A program made the position numbers and the translations under genes. Shown one piece after another: positions 22,391 to 29,936 of a stretch of DNA of 41,276 nucleotides. The notes beneath the pieces were generated by a model, which was not told the DNA's origin, searched no databases, and worked only from the letters and a program-made list of their open reading frames with translations. Within the stretch, counting starts at the first letter, position 1. Each line of letters opens with the position of its first letter. The stretch comes from a virus. The stretch is taken from IMG/VR virus record IMGVR_UViG_3300022200_000009, positions 1-41,276 of that record. One strand, written 5' to 3'.

Positions 22391-23848
22391 TTAATAATCA
22401 GTTATGTTGCCAACTCTCTGACCTGTTCCAGTGTGATTTCTGATGTATATGTTTGCATCAAGGCCAGTGTATAGGCCAACCAAGCACCCAACATCTTCGC
22501 AAGAGTCCAAGTACATAGCGCCGTTGCCATTAAATATTCCGTAACCGCCATAGTTTATTGAACCGGCTACGCGCATAGTATCGCCGACCGTGTAGCCAAC
22601 GCGCGCGCCATAATGGTAAACAAGCGTGTCATCATCAACATGACCGGAGCTTGTGCCGTATGAATAGTAATACTCGCCACCAATATCCACTCCAGCAACG
22701 CCCTCATGCAGCGTATATCCGTTATTTGATAGAGAGCTAACAAGAGTTCCATTGTTATAACCTTTACATCTGACAGTTAAAGCAAACGGAATTGTTGAAC
22801 CTTCCTTGTGAACATTAAATCCGTCCTTACTGTTGCTGCTAGCCACGCAATCCCACGCCGCCCAAAGTTTGCAGCCGAGAATTTGAAAGCCATCACGAGC
22901 AGTCATAACAGACCTTGCGCCAGCCGCCCCATACTTTCCTGAGCAATCAACAGTAAGCACCTTGTTGTTAGTGCCACCAGTCACAGTTAGCGGAGCTTTT
23001 CCACCCTCAAAGTCAAATCCAGCTATGTATAAATCGTTGACGGTCGTAAAGTAAGCGCCGTAATTGTCATAATATACGCGAGCATTCTTGTTGCTTACCG
23101 GCGAGCTATCATGAGCATGCACGTAAACTGTGGTGTTGTCGGTATACCAAGAGCCTGGATTGGCATCTACATTGGCTATTGACGACTGATAAGTATACGA
23201 AAGGTAATCCCCGAATTGGTCAGTTAGCAGTGGGTTATATGCAGTCTGCGCAGATGATCTTGCAGCCTCGTACACGTTGACCTGCCCCCCTGTTTTAGCC
23301 CATGTTAAATCATCAAACGCACCAGTTTGAACCCTGCCATATACAGCCTCAATACTTATCTTTTTATTTGGAAATACAGCGGCGTTCGCTGAGCCAAAAG
23401 CTGCAATCTTAGGATATACGCCAGCCATCACAAAGATTCTTGTCGGGCCAGCTTTTGCATTAGCTGCCGTTATAGCCGATGACAAATACTTTTTTGCAGA
23501 GCTCCATTGATTGCCGCTGCCGGCATCATCTGTTCTGGCAATGTTAACGTACACAGTGTCGGTGTATTCGGATATTTCAGATATATCATTTGGCTTTATA
23601 TTACAGTCAAACCTTCCAAGATTAATAATCGGCATTAAACCAGATAGCTCAGCAGGGAGCCTTGCTACAACCTCATTCGGCAGCTCACCCTGACGCCAGC
23701 CAATCAAAGAATTAACAGCCTCGCCCAAATCGCCATACCCATCAGGGGCACCAGCAGTCTGTGGTAAACCTTTTAAAATAATGTCGTCAGATACAACTCT
23801 AGGTAACTGAGTGTAATTCTCACCATTAATGCGCGTTTTAGTGGTCAT
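22391..23848 (-). CDS. Tailspike-like protein with predicted parallel beta-helix
   Basis: A 485-residue receptor-binding candidate. The first 40 residues form the anchor shared with the protein at 20554-21165. Residues 90-160 contain the YVNIARTDDAGSGNQWSSAK segment and IFVMAGVYPK, the usual opening of pectate-lyase-type beta helices, and the rest has short repeated strands with Asn ladders (GFQILGCKLWAAWDCVAS, GYTLHEGVAGVDIGG). Many such spikes cut surface polysaccharide; I cannot point to catalytic residues. The start overlaps the upstream stop (TGATG). Confidence 0.7.
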   Translation of the reverse strand: MTTKTRINGENYTQLPRVVSDDIILKGLPQTAGAPDGYGDLGEAVNSLIGWRQGELPNEVVARLPAELSGLMPIINLGRFDCNIKPNDISEISEYTDTVYVNIARTDDAGSGNQWSSAKKYLSSAITAANAKAGPTRIFVMAGVYPKIAAFGSANAAVFPNKKISIEAVYGRVQTGAFDDLTWAKTGGQVNVYEAARSSAQTAYNPLLTDQFGDYLSYTYQSSIANVDANPGSWYTDNTTVYVHAHDSSPVSNKNARVYYDNYGAYFTTVNDLYIAGFDFEGGKAPLTVTGGTNNKVLTVDCSGKYGAAGARSVMTARDGFQILGCKLWAAWDCVASSNSKDGFNVHKEGSTIPFALTVRCKGYNNGTLVSSLSNNGYTLHEGVAGVDIGGEYYYSYGTSSGHVDDDTLVYHYGARVGYTVGDTMRVAGSINYGGYGIFNGNGAMYLDSCEDVGCLVGLYTGLDANIYIRNHTGTGQRVGNITDY

Positions 23849-24141
23849 CAGTATGCCTCCACGACATTTATCTTGCCAGTCCCAGCGCCGCTAAACTTTG
23901 CGGCAGTCGCAGGCTGCACAAGCGCGCCAACGCTGCCTGCAGTAATCACTAATGCACCAGCCGCTGGAGCTGACCACACTACAGAGCCTGCAGCAACCTT
24001 TTGCACATTTTGCGCAGTAATGGTGACGGTTATGTCTGCCCCTGTATTGTTTTGAATGGTGATGTCGTCAAAGCATGCGCGATGATTTAAAGGGTAAACA
24101 ACTGGATTTGCATCCGGCTTGGTAATTTCGCCTTTAGCCAT
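23848..24141 (-). CDS. Small beta-rich structural protein (97 aa)
   Basis: No family recognised. It is almost all beta strand with Ala, Gly, Val and Thr (ADITVTITAQNVQKVAAGS) and shares its MAK start and composition with the next gene upstream, so it may be a small head or tail decoration protein. It ends on the tailspike start. Confidence 0.55.
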   Translation of the reverse strand: MAKGEITKPDANPVVYPLNHRACFDDITIQNNTGADITVTITAQNVQKVAAGSVVWSAPAAGALVITAGSVGALVQPATAAKFSGAGTGKINVVEAY

Positions 24142-24152
24142 GATTTATCCCC

Positions 24153-24602
24153 TTATAAAACGTCAGAACAAACGGCGGTAACAATTGCAGTGCCGACGAA
24201 TTCAGCGAAGTCTGCGCCTGCTAGCGTGTATGTGAACTTGTTGTTTGCTGTAGTCAGCTTGATTGCAGGAAGCAGTGTAGTGCCAACCGCGCCAGTTGCA
24301 GCAACAGACGTTGCGCCAAGAATGTTAGCCGCAGCGCCGCCAATGCCAACGGTTAGAGTTTTAGTTGCCGCGGTAGCTTCTGCGGTTACAACATCAATAT
24401 AGGCGCTAATAACCTGGATTGATTTACTACCAGCTTCGATGTTGGTTGTTTGCAATGCGCCTGAAGCGACGCGAATCAGTGGGATTTCAAAAGTTTTGAT
24501 GAAAGTATCGCGGGTGTTTGTGCCATTCGATTGTGAATCGCGCTGACCAAATGAACCTTCGAGACTGATAGCATTAAAACGGGTTTGGCGACGTTTAGCC
24601 AT
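24153..24602 (-). CDS. Structural protein, first gene of a late block (149 aa)
   Basis: A hypothetical virion protein. A basic N-terminus (MAKRRQTRFN) is followed by strand-rich, Ala/Thr-rich sequence (TAATKTLTVGIGGAAANILG). It stands 52 bp downstream of the best-looking late promoter in the genome, so it should be made in large amounts, which fits a decoration or head-fibre subunit. No named family. Confidence 0.55.
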   Translation of the reverse strand: MAKRRQTRFNAISLEGSFGQRDSQSNGTNTRDTFIKTFEIPLIRVASGALQTTNIEAGSKSIQVISAYIDVVTAEATAATKTLTVGIGGAAANILGATSVAATGAVGTTLLPAIKLTTANNKFTYTLAGADFAEFVGTAIVTAVCSDVL

Positions 24603-24653
24603 GATTGATACACCTCATTATCCAACACGGCACCATGCCGCAAGGTTTCAATC

Positions 24654-24682
24654 AGTATATACCGTCAATTTTTTGGCGTCAA
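24654..24682 (-). promoter_or_regulatory. Strong leftward late promoter
   Basis: TTGACG (24682-24677), 17 bp, TATACT (24659-24654). A second TTGACG box lies within the spacer (24668-24663). It lies 52 bp upstream of the gene starting at 24602 and would serve the tail block. Confidence 0.75.
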
Positions 24683-24958
24683 AGATTTGGCTTTTCTATT
24701 TAATTTGGCTTGGTTTGGAGTTAGCTTGTAAATTACAGTGGTTACAATGGCATTTACGGCAATAAGAATTATTCCACTCTTTGTTGTGTAAACCCTGTGA
24801 TTATCGACACCAAGGATAAACAAATCCATTTCTGCTTGCTCATCTCGACGTATTTCGCACATCTCACTGTTAAAATCAAACTTAGAGCATCTTTCATCCC
24901 ATCTTTCAGCCGCTCTTCTGCTAAATGTAAAATTTACTTTTGGCTTATTTTGCTTCAT
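24665..24958 (-). CDS. Hypothetical protein, possibly DUF4258-like (97 aa)
   Basis: The pattern RRAAERWDER near the start, VYTTKSGIILIAVNAIVTTVIY near the end, resembles small DUF4258/BrnT-like RNase-fold proteins, but the match is weak. The C-terminus is strongly basic (KLNRKAKSLTPKN). The last codons overlap the late promoter at 24654-24682. It overlaps the holin candidate upstream by 14 bp. Confidence 0.5.
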   Translation of the reverse strand: MKQNKPKVNFTFSRRAAERWDERCSKFDFNSEMCEIRRDEQAEMDLFILGVDNHRVYTTKSGIILIAVNAIVTTVIYKLTPNQAKLNRKAKSLTPKN

Positions 24959-25238
24959 TTGCTGCTTTCTTTTTAGCTGCGCGTCGGTCTAGGATTGAGT
25001 TGATGAAGTCGTAAAGGTGTTTAATGCCGAAGCATACAGAGCCAAATATTGATGCTGCCATGACGTATTCTGGTTTTAGCCATACTTCTGGGTCTGTTTG
25101 TATTGTTGTGACTGAGCTGATTGCGCCAACTGCGGCGCCTGCTCCGATTGATAAGGCTCCAAACGCATTAATGAATTTACCGCTGAACGCGCCTAGGTGG
25201 TCACTTGTGATCATCATTATTTCTAGCAATGGCTTCAT
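24945..25238 (-). CDS. Holin candidate (97 aa, two membrane spans)
   Basis: The only late protein with a clear small-holin layout: two hydrophobic segments (FINAFGALSIGAGAAVGAIS, about 22-41, and YVMAASIFGSVCFGI, about 58-72) and a highly charged basic tail (DRRAAKKKAANEAK). The length suits a class II holin or pinholin, which the SAR endolysin would need. It is not beside the endolysin but lies in the same late direction. The first Met lacks a clear ribosome-binding site; MM at residues 8-9 is an alternative start. Confidence 0.45.
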   Translation of the reverse strand: MKPLLEIMMITSDHLGAFSGKFINAFGALSIGAGAAVGAISSVTTIQTDPEVWLKPEYVMAASIFGSVCFGIKHLYDFINSILDRRAAKKKAANEAK

Positions 25239-25261
25239 TCTTGCGTTTTCTCAGAATTGGT

Positions 25262-25729
25262 TTAATGAATACGTGGTATATGCAGTTTATACCAACGAAT
25301 GCGTTGAATGCAATAATAAACAAGTCCATGTACACCTTGAAGCCTCCCGCCGCCCAATAGGTAAGCCAGCACATAAGCATTGATTATGGTTATCAGATAC
25401 GGCTGGATTCTGTCGAATTTAGTGTCGATGTGCAGATGGGTGTAGCTGAAGTGGTCTATGCTGCCTATTAAGTATATAACACCAAAGGCAATAAATGCCT
25501 TACGATATTCAGATGAAAGCTTGATATTTGACGATGAGAAGTGAAAGTAGAGTATTGAGCAGATAACAAATTTGTCAAAGTCTGTCGGTAGCGTGATGTG
25601 AAGAAGCGTATAAAAAATAAGTGTTGACAGAATGATAAAAGCCCTTACGTTTAAAAGCAGCCCGATTAAGAGCCATATTAAAGCAAGGGCTAGCGTGTAA
25701 TTACTTACTTGTTGGCTTACGAGTTCCAT
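25262..25729 (-). CDS. Polytopic membrane protein (155 aa)
   Basis: Four to five hydrophobic spans (ALALIWLLIGLLLNVRAFII, LIFYTLLHITL, FVICSILYFHF, AFIAFGVIYLIGS, YLITIINAYVLAYLLGG). No family recognised. It overlaps the Lys-rich micropeptide upstream and precedes the holin candidate, so a role in lysis timing or superinfection exclusion is possible but unproven. Confidence 0.55.
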   Translation of the reverse strand: MELVSQQVSNYTLALALIWLLIGLLLNVRAFIILSTLIFYTLLHITLPTDFDKFVICSILYFHFSSSNIKLSSEYRKAFIAFGVIYLIGSIDHFSYTHLHIDTKFDRIQPYLITIINAYVLAYLLGGGRLQGVHGLVYYCIQRIRWYKLHIPRIH

Positions 25730-25772
25730 TTTTCTTTTTGCCGTCTTTGCCTTTAGTGTCTGTGCCTGACAT
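25701..25772 (-). CDS. Lys-rich micropeptide after the capsid gene (23 aa)
   Basis: Begins MSGTDTKGKDGKKKNG and continues basic. GAGG lies nine bases before the ATG at 25772. It overlaps the membrane protein gene by 29 bp in another frame. It resembles in charge the 17-residue peptide at 30191-30244. Confidence 0.45.
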   Translation of the reverse strand: MSGTDTKGKDGKKKNGTRKPTSK

Positions 25773-25793
25773 TGTATACCTCGATTGTTAAAA

Positions 25794-25820
25794 GTAAAGA
25801 AAGGGCGGCCTAAGCCGCCC
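25794..25820 (-). terminator. Terminator after the major capsid gene
   Basis: GGGCGGC, loop CTAA, GCCGCCC (25803-25820); on the minus strand it is followed by TTTCTTTACTTTT. It sits 9 bp after the capsid stop and uncouples the capsid transcript from the membrane-protein genes. Confidence 0.85.
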
Positions 25821-25828
25821 GTTTATTA

Positions 25829-26752
25829 TTACGCAGTACCTTGCGAGCCGTAAGCGCCGCGAGGGTCAGACCAACCCACCGAATAACGCTGAGTCGCTTT
25901 AAAGCGAGCGTTACCAGATAAGAAGGCATTGTCTTCACCGAAACGAACAGCGGTACGGTTGAAGCGTTTTAATCCGTCCATGCAGTCTGTTTTAATGAAC
26001 CAAGCATCATCAGACGTCAGGTAGTTGTTCACAGATACGCCATCGGTGAATACGCCCATGTCTTTTAATGCGTTGATTGCATTGTTTGCAGTGTCATTCT
26101 GTAACGCTGACTTCAGGATGCGCGCAGCTTCATACTGTAAAGCCACAGGCACGATTAAGCGCTTAGGGCGCAGCATGATTTTCAGGCCGCGAGAATCAAC
26201 AGCCTGACCGATTTGGATTGTTAAATCTTCAATCGACGCCTCAGACAAGTCAGCAGCTACAGCTAGGCGGTTGCTGAATGTGCCACCTGACGGGCCTAAG
26301 CCATGGTCAACAGCAAACAGTGCTTTACCGTCGCCGTCGGTCATGGTGAACGCGCCATTAAAGCCGCGGTTCAGAATGTTAGCGCCAACTACTTCTTCAG
26401 TCTGACGCATAGAGAATGCCAGCATGCGAGCTTTTTTGCTCATTAGGCCGTACAGCTCATCCTCTAAAGCCTCTTCAGTAACAACAAAGCCTTTTGCGTA
26501 TGTCAAGTGATTGTACTTAGGCGCATAACCTTGACGGAAATCATCAAACGGAACGTCTGAACCTTCAGGTTTAACGCCAGCCAAGCCCATGCCTTCAACC
26601 TGCTGGTCTAGCTCAAATGCTTTCTTGCTGTTTTCAACGTCTAAAATGTCAGTCCACTGAGTTTTATGCTCGCTGTAGCGCTGACCGAAAACCTTATTAA
26701 TACCCTCTTGTAGGGTGCGTGGAAAATTACCACGTGTAATAGTACCAGCCAT
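25829..26752 (-). CDS. Major capsid protein, Mu gpT-like
   Basis: The shell subunit, 307 residues. Residues 1-110 (GNFPRTLQEGINKVFGQRY, ILDVENSKKAFE, VKPEGSDVPFDDF, AKGFVVTEEALEDELYG) and the middle (AFTMTDGDGKALFAVDHGLG) follow the HK97-fold major heads of the Mu gpT family. The length matches Mu gpT (about 305), not P22 gp5 (430). It sits between decoration protein and a strong terminator, downstream of scaffold, as expected for the most abundant product. Confidence 0.8.
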   Translation of the reverse strand: MAGTITRGNFPRTLQEGINKVFGQRYSEHKTQWTDILDVENSKKAFELDQQVEGMGLAGVKPEGSDVPFDDFRQGYAPKYNHLTYAKGFVVTEEALEDELYGLMSKKARMLAFSMRQTEEVVGANILNRGFNGAFTMTDGDGKALFAVDHGLGPSGGTFSNRLAVAADLSEASIEDLTIQIGQAVDSRGLKIMLRPKRLIVPVALQYEAARILKSALQNDTANNAINALKDMGVFTDGVSVNNYLTSDDAWFIKTDCMDGLKRFNRTAVRFGEDNAFLSGNARFKATQRYSVGWSDPRGAYGSQGTA

Positions 26753-26755
26753 GAT

Positions 26756-27295
26756 TTATACCCCTGTCGCAGATTGGTTGTTGATCCGCACTAATGCAAC
26801 GTTACCCAATACGCCAGCGGCGTCAGGTAATAAGCCTTCAATACGGAATTGCAGCGTCGCAGTTGTTGCTTTGCCTGTAGCGTTCAAGATGTTGTTAGAC
26901 GTATCTAAAACGCCAGAGCGAGTAGACACAGCAAAGTTACTGTTAGCATTCAAGCCAACATCTGTAACAGCTAAAGTTGCCGTGACAGGCACAGTAAACA
27001 ACAAATTAGGGTCGCCATGGATAAACACATAACCAGCAGTGCTTGCTGACAGGCCAGTGTAAGACAGGTTTTCGCCAGCAACGTTGTAATCAACGGCAGC
27101 AACGATACCAGCAACTTGTTGACCAGTAGTTGTTGAGAAGTCAACTTCAGCAACGCCGTCAGCGTTTGAAGTGCCAGTGTAATAAACAACATCGCCAGGA
27201 GCGATAATTGATGCGTGAGCAGCCGCAACTGCTACGCGGCGAACTTTGCCAGCATTTTCTGCTGTGCCGCCTGAATTGTATAGCGTAAATGCCAT
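26756..27295 (-). CDS. Putative capsid decoration/stabilisation protein (179 aa)
   Basis: Immediately before the capsid gene. It is beta-rich with many Ala, Gly, Thr and Val and includes KVRRVAVAAAHASIIAPGDV and GQQVAGIVAAVDYN, as in head-decoration proteins. The start at 27295 (MAFTLYNSGG) has a GAGG site; an in-frame extension to 27352 is unlikely. It would be transcribed from the intragenic promoter at 27672-27700. Confidence 0.6.
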   Translation of the reverse strand: MAFTLYNSGGTAENAGKVRRVAVAAAHASIIAPGDVVYYTGTSNADGVAEVDFSTTTGQQVAGIVAAVDYNVAGENLSYTGLSASTAGYVFIHGDPNLLFTVPVTATLAVTDVGLNANSNFAVSTRSGVLDTSNNILNATGKATTATLQFRIEGLLPDAAGVLGNVALVRINNQSATGV

Positions 27296-27401
27296 GATAG
27301 TAGCCTCGATTAAGTTATCAAAAAGTTTGTTTGTTTTGTTCCCTGATGCCAATAACTCAAGCGAGCGGCTGGGAGATGCGCCAAAAGGCGCTTATGGTCT
27401 T

Positions 27402-27806
27402 TTAGATGACTGAATCGCGGCTTAATACGCCTCGTCCGTCGTGATACTCGTCTTTGCCAAGTCTTTGTTGTTCTGCAACAGCCGCGTCAATTTTCCGCTG
27501 ACCTGCTGCAATGTCTTCTTCATATAGCGGCGTTGGTATTACCATTAGTATGGATTCGCCACCGCCTTTAGTTTTGCGGATTTGATTGCCGTCTGCATCT
27601 AGCAGGAAATCATAACCAGCAGCCTTTAATCTTTCAATCCTACCAGAAATCTGAGGATTGCCCCAATAACCAGTATAGCCTTCTGGAATTTTTACGTCAA
27701 GATTTACACCTTTAGCCATTGACACGCGCTCAATTTTGCGCTCATCGCCTCGTTGCTGGTCTTGTTTTGTGATTGCTTGCTCGCCTAAGCGTGGACGTGT
27801 GCTCAT
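27402..27806 (-). CDS. Hypothetical protein between scaffold and decoration genes (134 aa)
   Basis: Charged and helical with a central module (GYTGYWGNPQISGRIERLKA, GYDFLLDADGNQIRK). Proteins of this type often follow scaffold genes in podoviruses; function is unknown, but a minor head component is likely. It overlaps the scaffold end by 4 bp. A promoter-like sequence is encoded within it. Confidence 0.6.
   Translation of the reverse strand: MSTRPRLGEQAITKQDQQRGDERKIERVSMAKGVNLDVKIPEGYTGYWGNPQISGRIERLKAAGYDFLLDADGNQIRKTKGGGESILMVIPTPLYEEDIAAGQRKIDAAVAEQQRLGKDEYHDGRGVLSRDSVI
27672..27700 (-). promoter_or_regulatory. Strong intragenic promoter for decoration and capsid genes
   Basis: TTGACG (27700-27695), 17 bp, TATACT (27677-27672): the same boxes and spacing as the intergenic promoter at 24654. 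It would give an extra transcript for the genes at 27295 and 26752. Confidence 0.55.
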
Positions 27807-28765
27807 TTTTTGCCTCGTCTAATGTCTGAAACTGTTTGCAGGTATTCGGCTTTGTCTTTGTAAAACGTAGAGCCAAACTTGTTGTAGTCTGATAACTCAC
27901 TAGGTGATAAGTCAGCCCATGTCAGCTTTCCGCTTGGCGCATGGTTGCTTGTCTTGGTATCAGTTAAAGCTGCCTTTTCTCGATTTGGGTTAGCTTTTGG
28001 TGCTTGCGGGAATTTAGCTGCAATTTCGCGCTCTACATAAGCAATGCGCTCTTCTGCAGTCGATGTCGGATACTGTTGCAGTAATTGGCCGTATAAGTTG
28101 CGAGTGTATGCCGCCTTGCCGAACTCTGGAGATGTAGGGTCGTTTACGTTAATCCATTGATTGCTACGCTCCCACTCTGCCTCTTTCGCTAGCTCATCCT
28201 GAGATGGCTGCATTGGTTGCGGCGTATTCGCACCTGCTGCACGCTCAACATTGATCAGGTTGACAGCGTTGCTCATCAGCTCTTTGTCAATGCGCTCAAC
28301 CTCGTCCACTTCACCGTAGCGAATGGCGTCACGCTTAGCTGTTTGCAGGCGTGCGTTTTCAGCCTTTAGCTGATTGGCTTGCGCCTCATACAAAACCTTG
28401 ACATTGTTGATGCGAGTGTCAAACGTTTTCTCAAGCTGCTCAAGCTTGCGAGATTGGCTGATTAGACGCCCTTTCTCGTTGAAGTGCTTGGCGCTTACCC
28501 AATCGTCTGGGTCTTTGCCTGCTGCAATCCACTCTGCTTTTGACGTCCATCCGCGTGAGCGAGCTTCTGTTTCAGACTCGCTTAACTGCTTCGGCGCAGG
28601 TTCTTGCTGTTCGTCTTTAGTTTCTGTTGATTCGTCCTCGGATTCTGATTCGTCAGGCAGCTTTTTTACTTCTTTTTCTGGCTGCGGAGCTTCATCTTCA
28701 AAGCCGACGAACTCAATACCTTCAAAGCTGACTGCTTCTTCGGCTTGCTGTGCTTGTTCAGTCAT
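27803..28765 (-). CDS. Scaffolding protein
   Basis: A 320-residue, highly charged protein (P22 scaffold about 303). The N-terminal 70 residues are very acidic (SFEGIEFVGFEDEAPQPEKE, then Glu/Ser/Asp runs). The middle is a long coiled coil with basic patches (KLEQLEKTFDTRINNVKVLY, 105-150), and the end is short and basic (YLQTVSDIRRGKK). A basic C-terminus contacts the coat in P22. The position between co-chaperonin and capsid genes supports the call. Confidence 0.75.
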   Translation of the reverse strand: MTEQAQQAEEAVSFEGIEFVGFEDEAPQPEKEVKKLPDESESEDESTETKDEQQEPAPKQLSESETEARSRGWTSKAEWIAAGKDPDDWVSAKHFNEKGRLISQSRKLEQLEKTFDTRINNVKVLYEAQANQLKAENARLQTAKRDAIRYGEVDEVERIDKELMSNAVNLINVERAAGANTPQPMQPSQDELAKEAEWERSNQWINVNDPTSPEFGKAAYTRNLYGQLLQQYPTSTAEERIAYVEREIAAKFPQAPKANPNREKAALTDTKTSNHAPSGKLTWADLSPSELSDYNKFGSTFYKDKAEYLQTVSDIRRGKK

Positions 28766-29084
28766 TGATTACTCCAATGATATGCTGGTCTATGATTAAT
28801 CGCTGGCGAGTGTCTGCACCTAGCGCCTTTGGTCGTTTGCCGTCGTATGAGTTAAACTCCACCTTGTCGCCTACTTTCAAGCCCCATTCTTCAGGTGAGT
28901 TGCAGCCGCATTCAAGACCTTTGAAGCACATAGGCCCAAACGCCAGTATAGTTCCGACGCACTGCGCTTCAACTAATCGCTTTTCATCTTTGTGTGTCTC
29001 AATGATAATTCCGCCAGTTGATTTGACGGATACTTCTTCAATCTCGACTAAGACGTAGTAACCTGTTGGTCTAATTGTTGTCAT
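28758..29084 (-). CDS. GroES-like co-chaperonin
   Basis: Probably pairs with the host GroEL to fold the capsid protein. The 108-residue protein runs IRPTGYYVLVEIEEVS, then a mobile-loop region with STGGIII, AQCVGTILAFGP, GLKVGDKVEFNSYDG and RLIIDQHIIGVI, the full order of the Cpn10 barrel. Host GroES is about 97 residues; the extra residues are in the CFKGLECGCNS insert (about 53-63), which has three Cys. The start at 29084 has a GGAGGGTGAG site. Phage co-chaperonins (for example T4 gp31) replace GroES to enlarge the folding chamber for coat protein. Confidence 0.8.
   Translation of the reverse strand: MTTIRPTGYYVLVEIEEVSVKSTGGIIIETHKDEKRLVEAQCVGTILAFGPMCFKGLECGCNSPEEWGLKVGDKVEFNSYDGKRPKALGADTRQRLIIDQHIIGVIND
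28945..28972 (-). promoter_or_regulatory. Possible intragenic promoter for scaffold
   Basis: TTGAAG (28972-28967), 16 bp, TATACT (28950-28945), inside the GroES-like gene and followed by G as in the other late promoters. It could add transcription to the scaffold gene. Confidence 0.35.
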
Positions 29085-29331
29085 GCTCACCCTCCAATAG
29101 CGAATCTTCAATAATCGTATCGTACATGCGAATGACTTCAGCAGATGCGGGAATAGCCACATTAGCTAAGCGCTGATGCTTGTCGATTGCGAGTAGTTGT
29201 TTTAGTCGGATGGTAACTGGGTGTAAATTCCAGTCTTGCAGATGGTCTTCTTGGATAGGATTAATGCTGTGATGCGTCTTCATCGTGCTGATGATTGCTT
29301 CAAAGCCTAGCGGGTCTTTTTCTTTGCTCAT
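29071..29331 (-). CDS. Hypothetical protein upstream of the co-chaperonin (86 aa)
   Basis: No family recognised. A helical, His-containing protein (DPLGFEAIISTMKTHHSI) with an acidic C-terminus (DSLLEGEHDNN). It overlaps the GroES-like gene by 14 bp and is the first gene of the block transcribed from the promoter at 29379-29407. Confidence 0.6.
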   Translation of the reverse strand: MSKEKDPLGFEAIISTMKTHHSINPIQEDHLQDWNLHPVTIRLKQLLAIDKHQRLANVAIPASAEVIRMYDTIIEDSLLEGEHDNN

Positions 29332-29378
29332 TGTGCAAGTCTCTATGTTGTTTGTCTATGTGCGCCGTGCGCGTTATT

Positions 29379-29407
29379 AGTATCTGTCAATTTATTGGCG
29401 GTGTCAA
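29379..29407 (-). promoter_or_regulatory. Leftward late promoter of the co-chaperonin/head block
   Basis: TTGACA (29407-29402), 17 bp, GATACT (29384-29379). A second TTGACA (29390-29385) directly precedes the -10, because the 17-bp unit is duplicated in tandem. Confidence 0.6.
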
Positions 29408-29418
29408 TTTATTGGCGG
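29385..29418. repeat. Perfect 17-bp tandem duplication in the promoter
   Basis: TGTCAATTTATTGGCGG occurs at 29385-29401 and again at 29402-29418 with no gap. One helical-turn-scale duplication here places a TTGACA box exactly 17 bp from the -10. Confidence 0.9.
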
Positions 29419-29421
29419 TTA

Positions 29422-29460
29422 ACTGGTCGGATTTGTTGTTTGATGGTGGTGTGGTATGGT
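29422..29460 (+). promoter_or_regulatory. Phage promoter with GGTCGG element, copy 3
   Basis: ACTGGTCGGATTTGT (29422-29436), 18 bp, then extended -10 TGGTATGGT (hexamer 29455-29460). It lies 28 bp upstream of the three-gene rightward island. Confidence 0.65.
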
Positions 29461-29487
29461 TGGTTTTTGATTTTATTGGAGGTTGCA

Positions 29488-29772
29488 ATGGTTAAGTCAT
29501 TAAGCGTAATTTATAAGGTTGAACTAACAATCACAGTAAAAAACATAAGGCCGAAATCTTGGGGCACAGAAAAATACCCAAAGACATATGAGGATAGGCT
29601 AGCCGATATGGTTGAAGCCCAGCACACAGAGAGCTTAAGGCTTTGCTTCCCTCCAAAAACTAATGTTGAGCAGGTAATTTCGTACTTAAAGGAAAGGTAC
29701 GGAAAAGCGTATCACTCAGTGCAATCTGTTTCAATTGATGGGTATGTTGATGTTATTGAGGAATTAAAATGA
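29488..29772 (+). CDS. Hypothetical protein, first gene of the rightward island (94 aa)
   Basis: No family recognised. It starts with a strand-rich segment (SLSVIYKVELTITVKNI) and ends with a helix and strand (VEQVISYLKERYG, SVSIDGYVDVIEELK), suggesting a small alpha/beta fold. GGAGG precedes the ATG at 29488; in-frame codons further upstream overlap the promoter. The stop overlaps the next start by ATGA. Confidence 0.65.
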   Translation: MVKSLSVIYKVELTITVKNIRPKSWGTEKYPKTYEDRLADMVEAQHTESLRLCFPPKTNVEQVISYLKERYGKAYHSVQSVSIDGYVDVIEELK

Positions 29773-29936
29773 CTAGCAAGATAAAACATAAAATTGATAA
29801 ATACGGCAGAACTTACATTGAAATTGGCAGCCCCGAAAAGATGCGTAAAGTGCTGGATGCAGCTTTTGAAAAGTTCTCAGATGACGTCGTTGCTCAGCTC
29901 TTTCCTGAAACCGATAAGGATAAAAAAGATGAATAA
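29769..29936 (+). CDS. Hypothetical protein, second gene of the island (55 aa)
   Basis: A Lys/Asp-rich product (KIKHKIDKYGRTYIEIGS, then EKMRKVLDAAFEKF) with a charged tail DKDKKDE. It is coupled to both neighbours by overlaps. No family recognised. Confidence 0.55.
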   Translation: MTSKIKHKIDKYGRTYIEIGSPEKMRKVLDAAFEKFSDDVVAQLFPETDKDKKDE

